Part shown: piece after piece, positions 17,735-25,853 of the stretch | How positions within the stretch are numbered: the stretch's first letter is position 1 | How the letters are laid out: every line of letters starts with the position of its first letter | Assembly: GCF_001956985.1 (NCBI RefSeq) | Contig: NZ_CP019082.1 | Location: forward strand, 7,192,001 to 7,256,000 | Origin: Paludisphaera borealis | GTDB taxonomy: Bacteria > Planctomycetota > Planctomycetia > Isosphaerales > Isosphaeraceae | Direction: 5' to 3' | Length of the DNA: 64,000 bases | Notes under the pieces: model-generated | What the model was told of the DNA's origin: nothing | What the model saw: the letters and a program-made list of their open reading frames with translations, nothing else | Databases searched by the model: none | Position numbers and translations under genes: made by a program

Positions 17735-18892
17735 ATGCGGATCGATCGACGCGAGTTCTACAACACGATCTGGACGACCCCCACAAGCCAACTAGCCAAA
17801 GAGTTCGGCGTCAGCGACGTCTGGCTCGGAAAGCTCTGCAAGAAACACGACGTTCCGAGACCTCCTCGCGGCTACTGGGCTAAACAGCAGAGCGGCAAGC
17901 CGACCTCCCAGATTCCGCTGCCGCCCATCACGGACACGAAGCTTGAAACGATCGAGATCACGCCTCAGCCCGTCCCTCCAAAGCAGGTGATCCCTCCCAT
18001 GGCCGCCGAACGCATCGTCGCGGAACGATCCCCGAAAGCCCGCATCAAGGTGGTTGAGACCCTCGAAGCCATTCACCCCCTGGTGCGACGCACCTGGACG
18101 AGCTTGAAATCGACCACCCAGTACCACTACGCCGGACTCCTCCAAACGGGAGGCGAGGGCTGCCTGGACGTGAAGGTCGGCCCCGACAGCATCGAACGGG
18201 CCATGAGGATCATGGACGCCCTGATCAAGGCCCTGGAGGAGCGGGACTACCAGGTGGTCGTCAAGAAGGACGGCTCCAAGACCGCCACCTTCGCCGAGGT
18301 CGACGGCCAGCTCATCCCGTTCCGGATCTACGAGCATTTCTCGGAGCACCGAGAGCCCGCATATCACAAGAGCCTCAACGGCCGGAATCCCCACTGGTCT
18401 CGAGATCAGAAGTACATCCCAAACGGGGCCCTGGAACTGCTGATCGAATCGTCATCCTTTTCCAGAGGCCCTCTTTCCTTCAAGGACGGTTCCGGAAAGC
18501 GGGTCGAGGACCAGCTCAACGAGTTCGCCGTCGGCCTGATAGAAGCCTCGGTGGCGATGAAGGAAAACAAGGCCCGGTGGGAAGTGAGCCGTCGTGCGGA
18601 TGAGGAACGCCGAAAACAGGTTGAGACGGCGGAACGGCTTCAGGAAGAGGAAGCCGAACGAATCGTCTGGGTCGATGGAACCCTGAACGCCTGGAACCGA
18701 TGCAGGAACCTCCGGGAGATGATCCAGGAAGCCCGAACTCGGGCTTCGGAACTTGGGCTCCCGATTTCACCGGGAAGCCACTTGGGCCGGTGGATCGAGG
18801 CCGCCGAACATAGGTTGAGCACGCTCGATCCCCTGGGCCTCATGCTGGCCGAGCTTCGGCAGACGAGACAGGCTGACGGACGATCAAGTTGA
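17735..18892 (+). CDS. Unrecognised HTH/coiled-coil protein, paralogue 1
   Basis: A 385-residue protein whose function I do not know. Residues ~5-48 form a probable helix-turn-helix: REFYNTIWTTPTSQLAKEFG, then SDVWLGKLCKKHDVPRP, ending PRGYWAK. A linker rich in proline follows. The middle (~140-260) contains GGEGCLDVKVGPDSIERA, RIMDALIKALEERDYQV and FAEVDGQLIPFRIYE, an alpha/beta domain. From ~275 the chain becomes a charged coiled coil (RRADEERRKQVETAERL) ending in a tryptophan-containing helical tail with GRWIEAAEHRLSTLDPLG. No signal peptide or membrane segment is present. Its neighbour at 19099 is a clear paralogue of the same layout. I recall similar hypothetical proteins scattered in bacterial genomic islands. 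The start codon overlaps a GAGG, so its ribosome binding site is poor. Confidence 0.8.
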   Translation: MRIDRREFYNTIWTTPTSQLAKEFGVSDVWLGKLCKKHDVPRPPRGYWAKQQSGKPTSQIPLPPITDTKLETIEITPQPVPPKQVIPPMAAERIVAERSPKARIKVVETLEAIHPLVRRTWTSLKSTTQYHYAGLLQTGGEGCLDVKVGPDSIERAMRIMDALIKALEERDYQVVVKKDGSKTATFAEVDGQLIPFRIYEHFSEHREPAYHKSLNGRNPHWSRDQKYIPNGALELLIESSSFSRGPLSFKDGSGKRVEDQLNEFAVGLIEASVAMKENKARWEVSRRADEERRKQVETAERLQEEEAERIVWVDGTLNAWNRCRNLREMIQEARTRASELGLPISPGSHLGRWIEAAEHRLSTLDPLGLMLAELRQTRQADGRSS

Positions 18893-19098
18893 GGTCTGCT
18901 ACGGCTCCTGGGAGGCTTGCGTCATCATCGCTGAACCAACTTCTCCGGGCCTGGAAACGACGATCGGCGTAGACGCCGAGCCTCAATCCAGGCCTCGTCG
19001 AGCCTCACGCATTTCGCTGTGATGGGCGAGAAGCATCGACCATACTGGACACCAGCCGCACGAAGGAGCCCAGCCGACCCGAGTCAAATTGTTCAAAT

Positions 19099-20322
19099 AT
19101 GATTATCGACAGAAAAGATCTGTACGACCAGATCTGGGCGACGCCCGCATCCCAGTTGTGTAAGAGGTTCGGATTCTCGGACGTCTGGCTGGCCAAGCTT
19201 TGCAAGAGACACGGCATCCCACGCCCTCCGCGTGGCTACTGGGCCAAGAAGAGAAACGGCATACCCACACGACGCATCCCGCTGCCACGCATCTCCGACG
19301 AAACGCTTGAGAAGATCGACCTCACCCCTCGGCCGGCTCCCGAGAAGCAAACCATCTCCCCCGTTCTCAAGAAGAGCCCTCCCAAGAGGGAGCCCGCCGA
19401 AGCCGCCATCACGGTGAACAGCCGGCTCACGGCGCCACACCCCCTGGTCGATCGCACGAGGAAGAGCCTGAATGCCTCACTCAACCTGGATTCCTCCATG
19501 AGGGACCGATGGGGACTGATCTCCACGAGAGAGGAGGGCTGTCTCGACGTGGCGGTGGGTCCCGAAAGCATCGACCGAGCCATGAGGATCTTGGACGCCC
19601 TGATCAAAGCCCTGGAGGCGAGAAAGTGCCGCGTCCAAGTTCCTGGAGAGGAGTTCGACCGGAGGACCTTGGCCGAGGTCGATGGCAAACTCATTCGCTT
19701 CCGGCTCACCGAAAAGGTCCAAATGAAACTCCGGCCCCCTTCTCCGGACCGGGTCCGGTCCTGGCTCGACACGATGCACATATACATCCCATCAGGAGAG
19801 TTTAGGCTCCAGATCCTGAGCGACCACGGCTCTTACACGCTCCGAACCTGGAAGGACGGGAAGCGGAAACGAATTGAGGATCAGTTGAACGACTTCATCG
19901 TCGGCCTCGTGGAAGCCTCCGAGCAGATGAAGGCGAGTCGAGAGTATGCCCGGTTGGCCAGGATCGAGGAAGAACGCAAGCGGAGAATCCGCGAAGAGGC
20001 GGACCGCCTTCGTCGAGAGGAGGAAGAACGGGTTCGATGGGTTGAAGCCACCCTGGATTCGTGGGAGCGATGGCGGTCCCTGGGGAGGATGATCCGGGAC
20101 GCTCGGAACCGAGCTTCAAGGCTTGGACGAAGGATCACCCCCGAGAGCCGGATGGGCCGTTGGATCGAAACCGCCGAACGGAGGCTGGCCAAGCTCGATC
20201 CCCTGGCCCCCATGGTGAACGAACTTCCCCCTTCGACGCCGGTTGAAGGCCGACTCATTGAGGAGAAGGCAGGGACGTCGGTGGACGACCTGGAGGGCGA
20301 AGAAGGTCCGCCGAAGGGGTGA
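19099..20322 (+). CDS. Unrecognised HTH/coiled-coil protein, paralogue 2
   Basis: A 407-residue paralogue of the preceding gene, most alike in the N-terminal DNA-binding-like segment (RKDLYDQIWATPASQLCKRFG; SDVWLAKLCKRHGIPRP; PRGYWAKK) and in the central EGCLDVAVGPESIDRA / RILDALIKALEARK / LAEVDGKLIRFRL blocks. The C-terminal third is a coiled coil (EERKRRIREEADRLRREEEER) followed by GRWIETAERRLAKLDPL. No Shine-Dalgarno sequence is visible before the ATG and the 206 bases upstream show no gene. It is the last gene before the tRNA-Ser 3' end. The pairing of two diverged copies suggests either a functional pair or a duplication within an island; the biochemical role is unknown. Confidence 0.8.
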   Translation: MIIDRKDLYDQIWATPASQLCKRFGFSDVWLAKLCKRHGIPRPPRGYWAKKRNGIPTRRIPLPRISDETLEKIDLTPRPAPEKQTISPVLKKSPPKREPAEAAITVNSRLTAPHPLVDRTRKSLNASLNLDSSMRDRWGLISTREEGCLDVAVGPESIDRAMRILDALIKALEARKCRVQVPGEEFDRRTLAEVDGKLIRFRLTEKVQMKLRPPSPDRVRSWLDTMHIYIPSGEFRLQILSDHGSYTLRTWKDGKRKRIEDQLNDFIVGLVEASEQMKASREYARLARIEEERKRRIREEADRLRREEEERVRWVEATLDSWERWRSLGRMIRDARNRASRLGRRITPESRMGRWIETAERRLAKLDPLAPMVNELPPSTPVEGRLIEEKAGTSVDDLEGEEGPPKG

Positions 20323-20436
20323 ATGGTTTGCACCCGAGTTTGCACCTCGAGGCGTCCAACGAGGTCCAAAGGCGTCCATGGTTGTCCGCAGGCATGAGAA
20401 GCGGACTTGGGGGTGACGAGTCGCCCGTAAACGACG

Positions 20437-20461
20437 CAACCCCCTGTTTTGCAGGGGGTTG
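20437..20461. terminator. Bidirectional hairpin between paralogue 2 and tRNA-Ser
   Basis: A perfect 10-base-pair stem CAACCCCCTG/CAGGGGGTTG with a five-base loop. It could serve the paralogue gene (plus strand; followed by TCTTCGTCT) and the tRNA-Ser transcript (minus strand). The T tracts are weak on both sides. Confidence 0.65.
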
Positions 20462-20495
20462 TCTTCGTCTGGCCGGACCTGTCCCGGCATGTCAG

Positions 20496-20583
20496 CGGAG
20501 GAGGTGGGATTCGAACCCACGGTACCGCGGAGCGGTACACCGGTTTTCGAGACCGGCCCTTTCAACCACTCAGGCACCCCTCC
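20496..20583 (-). tRNA. tRNA-Ser (CGA)
   Basis: An 88-base class II tRNA on the minus strand: acceptor GGAGGGG against CTCCTCC (one G-T pair), D arm, anticodon stem CCGGT/ACCGG with loop CTCGAAA and anticodon CGA, a long variable arm (GTACCGC...GCGGTACC) and a TTCGAAT T loop closed by GTGGG/CCCAC. CCA is not encoded. Its 5' end is 16 bases after the end of tadA, so it may be co-transcribed with it. The 3' end faces the accessory region 16.5-20.4 kb, the usual polarity for integration at a tRNA. Confidence 0.96.
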
Positions 20584-20599
20584 GGTGTTTGCAGCGGCT

Positions 20600-21097
20600 T
20601 CATCGTAGTTTAGGAAAACCTCGGCGATCATGGAAGAACAGACTGAGGATTTCGCCGCATTCTTCGGCTAAAATCCCCGAGGCCAGTTCAACGCGATGGT
20701 TCATCCGACGGTCGTCGACCAGCCGGTAGAGGCTCTGGCAGGCCCCCGCCTTGCGATCAACGGCCCCGTAAACCAGCCGCTGGACGCGACTCTGGACGAT
20801 CGCCCCGGCGCACATGGCGCACGGTTCGAGCGTCACATAGAGCGTGCAACCCTCCAGACGCCACGATCCGAGGCCGCGTCCGGCCAGCGTGAGGGCGAGT
20901 CGCTCGGCGTGGGCCGTGGGGTCGTGCAGGGTCTCGCGGAGGTTGAACGCCTGGGAAACGATCTTCCCCTCCCGGACGATCAGGGCGCCGACCGGAACTT
21001 CGCCCAACGCCGCCGCCTGACGGGCGAGCCCGAGGGCGTGCTCCATCATCCGACGGTCGAACGCGTCGCCGGCCGTTTCGGGAACTTCGTGGGACAT
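20600..21097 (-). CDS. tadA: tRNA-specific adenosine deaminase TadA
   Basis: A 165-residue cytidine-deaminase-fold enzyme. The zinc site is complete: HAE in PTAHAERLAL (His ligand and catalytic Glu) and PCAMC in TLEPCAMCAGAI (two Cys ligands). TadA converts A34 to inosine in tRNA-Arg(ACG), acting in the cytoplasm as a dimer. Length and the C-terminal GILAEECGEILSLFF helix match TadA rather than a guanine or nucleoside deaminase. It reads directly into a tRNA-Ser gene downstream. The gene at 21199 diverges from it. Confidence 0.95.
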   Translation of the reverse strand: MSHEVPETAGDAFDRRMMEHALGLARQAAALGEVPVGALIVREGKIVSQAFNLRETLHDPTAHAERLALTLAGRGLGSWRLEGCTLYVTLEPCAMCAGAIVQSRVQRLVYGAVDRKAGACQSLYRLVDDRRMNHRVELASGILAEECGEILSLFFHDRRGFPKLR

Positions 21098-21198
21098 CGA
21101 GAATCATCCCGTCATGGCGTCGAAATCGCGGGGCGATAGGGATGCGCGGTTTCTTGATTCGCTGGTCAGGCCGGACGAACAAATCGAGGAGGGGAACG

Positions 21199-21711
21199 AT
21201 GTCGCAACTCGTCCAATTCCATCGAGGGAAGGCGAACGACTCGGAAAGCCGTTCGCTAGCGGATTTCTGGTCGTTCTCGGACAGCCAGATGGAGAGCCGC
21301 CACGACTTCATCCAGTGGATGTTTCCTTTGGAGGAGCCGAGTTCGTTCAACCCGAACGCCCCGATCCTGACCCGGGCCGACCTGGAGGCGTTTCGAGACG
21401 ACCCGGCGCTCCGCGACAACTTGCTCCGGTCGTTCGATCGTTTCCTCGCCTTCCTCGGGCTCGCGCGCGAGGGCGACCGGGTCGTCCCGGCGGCGGATTT
21501 CGAGAAGAAGCAGTGGCGGCTCACCGAGCCCAACCACAACTGGCTGCGGATCACCCGCGTCCTGACCAGCCTTCGCCTTCTCGGTTTGGGGAATCAGTCC
21601 GAGGCGTTTTATCAAGGACTCGAACGACTGGTCGAGCAAGGCAAAGCCCGGATCTCGGCCGACACCCGAGCGTACTGGAAAAACGCGACGTTCCCCGATC
21701 AGCCCCAGTGA
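21199..21711 (+). CDS. Opioid growth factor receptor (OGFr) conserved-domain protein
   Basis: The ATG at 21199 is chosen because GAGGAGGGG lies four bases upstream; the frame opens further at 21142 without family character. The 170-residue product carries the OGFr_N signature: FWSFSDSQMESRHDFIQWMFPLEE is split here as SRHDFIQWMFPL and SSFNPNAPILT, then DNLLRSFDRFLAFLGL and NHNWLRITRVLTSLRLLGL. Bacterial proteins with this domain are usually ~150-230 residues and cytoplasmic; their function is unknown and is unrelated to opioid signalling as far as is known. No operon partner is evident: tadA diverges upstream and the aquaporin converges downstream, 54 bases away. Confidence 0.85.
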   Translation: MSQLVQFHRGKANDSESRSLADFWSFSDSQMESRHDFIQWMFPLEEPSSFNPNAPILTRADLEAFRDDPALRDNLLRSFDRFLAFLGLAREGDRVVPAADFEKKQWRLTEPNHNWLRITRVLTSLRLLGLGNQSEAFYQGLERLVEQGKARISADTRAYWKNATFPDQPQ

Positions 21712-21765
21712 GGGCCGAAAGGGGAACGTCGCCGAGAAAGAAGGGTGCGGCGGTCGGTCGCGGGA

Positions 21766-22822
<1,057 letters not shown>

Positions 22823-24208
22823 TCAAAGGATGTAGCGGCTCAGGTCTTCGTCCTTGGCGACGTCTTCGAGACGTTGACGGACGATCTTGGCGTCGATGAC
22901 GATCCGTTCGCCGGCCCGTTCCGGGGCCTCGAAGCTGATGTCTTCGAGCACGCGCTCGAGGATCGTGTGCAGCCGCCGCGCGCCGATGTTCTGGGTCGAA
23001 CGGTTGACCTGGAAGGCGAGGTCGGCCATGGCCTCGATCGCGTCGTCGGTGAACGCGAGTTCGACCCCCTCGGCGGCCAGGAGCGCCTCGTATTGGCGGA
23101 GCAGCGAGGCGCGGGGCTCGCGAAGGATGCGCGCGAAGTCGTCGCGGGCGAGGTCGTGCATCTCGACGCGGATCGGGAACCGGCCTTGCAGCTCGGGCAT
23201 CAGATCCGACGGCTTGCTGCGGTGGAACGCGCCGGCCGCCACGAACAGCACGTGGTCGGTCTTGACCGGGCCATACTTGGTGTTGACCGTCGTCCCCTCG
23301 ACGATCGGCAGCAGGTCGCGTTGGACCCCCTGGCGCGAGACGTCGGGGCTGCGCGAGCCCTCCTCGCCGCCGGCGATCTTGTCGATCTCGTCGATGAAGA
23401 CGATGCCCGAATCCTCGGTCAAGGCGATGGCCGCCTGGTTGATCTTCTCGGGTTCGAGGAGGGCTTCGATCTCCTGCTGAAGGAGGATCGGGCGGGCCTC
23501 GCGAACGGTCATCCGGCGCGACTGGGACTGCTTGGGCATGATCTTCTCGAACATGCCCTGAAGATCCATCTCCATCTGTTCCATGTTGCCCGCGCCGAGG
23601 ATGGAGACGGGGGCCATCGGGCGGCCGGGGATGCTCAGCTCGACTTCACGGTCTTCGAGCTGGCCGTCGACGAGCTGGGCCTTGAGCTTGTCGCGGGTGC
23701 GCTGGCGGCGCTCGGCGGCCTCGTCGCTCTTGGGCTCGTCCGGTGCGCCCCAGGGCGTCTGTGGCGAGGACGAGAGCGACGGCGCCGGCCCCGGCAGGAG
23801 GAGGTCGAGAAGCCGCTGCTCGACCCGGACCTTGGCCTGCCCCTCGACCTTCTCGCGTTCGGCGTTCCGAACCAGGAGGATAGCGGCTTCAAGGAGGTCG
23901 CGGATCAGGCTCTCGACGTCGCGGCCGTAATAACCGACCTCGGTGTACTTGGAAGCCTCGGTCTTGACGAACGGAGCGCCGACGAGGATGGCCAGCCGCC
24001 GCGCGATCTCGGTCTTGCCAACGCCGGTCGGGCCGATCAGCATGATGTTCTTGGGCGTGACCTGCGGGCGAAGCTCGTCGGACAATTGCCGTCGCCGCCA
24101 TCGGTTCCGCAACGCGATCGCCACGGCGCGCTTGGCGTCGGCCTGGCCGACGATGTCGCGGTCCAGCTCGGCGACGATTTGCCGGGGCGTCAGCTCGTGC
24201 TCTGGCAC
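22823..24208 (-). CDS. hslU: HslU, ATPase subunit of the HslVU protease
   Basis: Read from the GTG at 24208 (GGAGGAACTCCC before it), giving 461 residues, the normal HslU length. It begins [18 protein letters not shown], has Walker A GPTGVGKT at 59-66, the [19 protein letters not shown] pore region with the GYYG-type pore loop, an I-domain, Walker [10 protein letters not shown] and the C-terminal helix ending in RYIL, whose last residues insert into HslV and activate it. A longer reading back to 24733 is only the shadow of hslV. The hslV stop lies inside hslU by 19 bases, so the two are translationally coupled. Role: unfolding of substrates for the HslV peptidase in the cytoplasm. Confidence 0.96.
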   Translation of the reverse strand: MPEHELTPRQIVAELDRDIVGQADAKRAVAIALRNRWRRRQLSDELRPQVTPKNIMLIGPTGVGKTEIARRLAILVGAPFVKTEASKYTEVGYYGRDVESLIRDLLEAAILLVRNAEREKVEGQAKVRVEQRLLDLLLPGPAPSLSSSPQTPWGAPDEPKSDEAAERRQRTRDKLKAQLVDGQLEDREVELSIPGRPMAPVSILGAGNMEQMEMDLQGMFEKIMPKQSQSRRMTVREARPILLQQEIEALLEPEKINQAAIALTEDSGIVFIDEIDKIAGGEEGSRSPDVSRQGVQRDLLPIVEGTTVNTKYGPVKTDHVLFVAAGAFHRSKPSDLMPELQGRFPIRVEMHDLARDDFARILREPRASLLRQYEALLAAEGVELAFTDDAIEAMADLAFQVNRSTQNIGARRLHTILERVLEDISFEAPERAGERIVIDAKIVRQRLEDVAKDEDLSRYIL

Positions 24209-24738
24209 GGGAGTTCCTCCACCGTCAGATGGGTGTTCGTGTAGATGTCGATGCCGCCGGCGATAGTCAGCGACTCGCGCACGATCTCCGACGCCGAGAG
24301 GTTCGAGTGAGCCAGGAGCGCCCGGGCGGCGGCCAGGGCGTAGCCGCCCCCCGAGCCGGTCGCCAGCACGCCGTCGGTCGGCTGGATCACGTCGCCCGCC
24401 CCGCTCAACATCAGGCTGAAACGCGAGTCGACGACCAGCAGGACGGCCTCCAGCCGCCGAAGCACGCGGTCGGTCCGCCAGAGCTTGGCCAGCTCGGTCG
24501 CCGCCCTCGGGACGTTGTTCGGGTAGTCCTTCAGCTTCGTCTCGAACCGCTCCATGAGCGCGAAGCCGTCGGCCGCCGAGCCCGCGAAGCCGACGATCAC
24601 CTGACCGTCGAGCAGCTTGCGGATCTTGACGGCGTCGGCCTTCATCACCTGGGTCCCCAGGGTCACCTGACCGTCGCCGCCAATGGCGACCTTCCCCCCC
24701 CGGCGCACCGAGAGGATCGTCGTTGCATGCCACTTCAA
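24190..24738 (-). CDS. hslV: HslV, peptidase subunit of the HslVU protease
   Basis: A proteasome-beta-like threonine peptidase. The catalytic threonine is the first T of [11 protein letters not shown]; the [21 protein letters not shown] and [15 protein letters not shown] blocks are standard HslV. The start is uncertain: a TTG at 24738 preceded by GGGGGA eight bases upstream gives MKWHA before the threonine, the short propeptide expected for the family, and I prefer it. An ATG at 24774 would add 12 residues of no family character and has no well-spaced ribosome binding site. It heads the hslVU operon and overlaps hslU by 19 bases. Confidence 0.93.
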   Translation of the reverse strand: MKWHATTILSVRRGGKVAIGGDGQVTLGTQVMKADAVKIRKLLDGQVIVGFAGSAADGFALMERFETKLKDYPNNVPRAATELAKLWRTDRVLRRLEAVLLVVDSRFSLMLSGAGDVIQPTDGVLATGSGGGYALAAARALLAHSNLSASEIVRESLTIAGGIDIYTNTHLTVEELPCQSTS

Positions 24739-25151
24739 AGCACTTTCCCCCTGGTTGCCGGCGTTCGACCTCATCCCCTCGCCCTCGTCTTCAACCAGAC
24801 GACTTGAAGCCCGAGGATCGCTTTTTTCCAACCCGCGGGATCATCCTGCGAGCATACTGCTCCGCCCCAGCCGTGCCAAGCGAGGCGGAACGGCTCGGGA
24901 GTCGCTCTCCAAATCGAGACGGCCCCCCCGCCCCGGAAACGAACTGGGGCAACTCGTAGTAGATTCAAGATGGGACGTACTCCCTTCTCCTGGGGTCGCT
25001 CCGCGCTCGTTGGAAATTCGGTTGCAGTAGCAGGCGTGGGCGCGCCTCGGTCGATCTTGAAAACCCGCGCGGACGAATCGTCATGATGCCTGGGGAACAC
25101 CCGACCTCATGAAAATGGGAGTGCCGAGGAGTCGCGCGGGCGGCCTCCGAA

Positions 25152-25244
25152 TACGAGCCCGAAGCGCCAGCGAGTGCATTGTTTTGCGTTTGCTGACTCG
25201 GCCCCCCGGTCGAGGAATTTACTCGCTTGCGCTTCGGGCTTGTA
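25152..25244. repeat. Paired hairpin repeat, copy A
   Basis: Two 24-base arms face each other: 25152-25175 (TACGAGCCCGAAGCGCCAGC plus GAGT) and 25221-25244, the reverse complement with two mismatches, around a 45-base centre. Copies of the same arm pair occur at 31596-31670 and 47275-47370. Confidence 0.9.
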
Positions 25245-25361
25245 TTTCACTCCTCGATCGTCCCGCAGCCGGTCCCACAAGCTATTTTCAGAGCAATCAG
25301 TCATGCCCTCAAGGGCGCACCCATCCTGATGAAAATGGGGGCTTGCGGTCGACCGGGTCCG

Positions 25362-25447
25362 GTAGGGGCACCCCTTGTGGGTGCCCGGTTCGTTTCACGC
25401 CGACCGCTCACGCTCGGCGATCGGGCACCCACAAGGGGCGCCCCTAC
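25362..25447. repeat. Long inverted repeat with GTAGGGGCACCCCTTGTGGG arms
   Basis: Arms of 26 bases at 25362-25387 and 25422-25447 are reverse complements with one mismatch, around a 34-base centre. This arm sequence, reading roughly 'GTAGGGGC-CCCCTTGTGGGTGCCCG', is a type of dispersed palindrome I have seen in several bacterial phyla; no gene is associated. Confidence 0.85.
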
Positions 25448-25484
25448 GGCAAACCACAGACCGGAATTTTCATGGCAAACCCGC

Positions 25485-25827
25485 GCGAACGAACCCAATC
25501 ACCCAGGACCAGCCGGGGACCACGGCTGGGCGAGCGACGACCGACGGCCGGGGTCCGAAACCGAGCTTTCGGCGCGAACGAAGCCAATCCGCCCTCATTC
25601 CCTAACATTCTATTTAACAATGAGTTACAACTCACAATAATGGATTCGCCGAGGCGCGAACGAACCCAATCGCGAGCCCGCGCCAACGCCCCGGAGACAG
25701 GCGTGGAGCGTCCAGCGGGAGGATCGTTCCAGGTCGAACGAAGCCAATCGCGCCCGGGTCTTGGGGGCTGCCTCGGGGCGCGGTTCGACGCCGCGCGGGG
25801 GTGGAATCGGCGCGAACGAACCCAATC
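25485..25827. repeat. Five-unit spaced array of GCGAACGAA(C/G)CCAATC
   Basis: The 16-base unit occurs at 25485-25500, 25574-25589, 25656-25671, 25734-25749 (first two bases TC instead of GC) and 25812-25827. Start-to-start distances are 89, 82, 78 and 78 bases. Units 1, 3 and 5 read GAACCCAATC; units 2 and 4 read GAAGCCAATC, so the variant alternates. The spacers are unrelated to each other by eye, unlike spacers bounded by long CRISPR repeats, and one (25600-25645) is strikingly AT-rich. Confidence 0.8.
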
Positions 25828-25853
25828 ACGCGGGTGCCACGGCTCGGGTCGAC

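Larger units (their letters stand above)
24775..25853. other. Gene-free, repeat-rich kilobase between hslV and a glycosyltransferase gene
   Basis: No frame here has protein character. From about 25.1 kb the region holds three different repeat structures, listed separately: a paired hairpin repeat (25152-25244), a long inverted repeat (25362-25447) and a five-unit dispersed array (25485-25827). Two near copies of ATGAAAATGGG also occur at about 25109 and 25329. The hslVU promoter must lie just right of 24738; I could not place it. Confidence 0.7.

Noticed and set aside
20323-20436. Repeated TTTGCACC words after paralogue 2 as an integration site
   Set aside because: Only short matches, and no copy of the tRNA end was found on the other side; too weak to report as att.
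24209-24733. hslU read as a 636-residue protein
   Set aside because: The extra N-terminus is the other-frame shadow of hslV; the GTG at 24208 gives the normal HslU length.
25485-25827. The spaced repeats as a CRISPR array
   Set aside because: Units are only 16 bases, spacing of 78-89 bases is too wide, variants alternate, and there are no cas genes.
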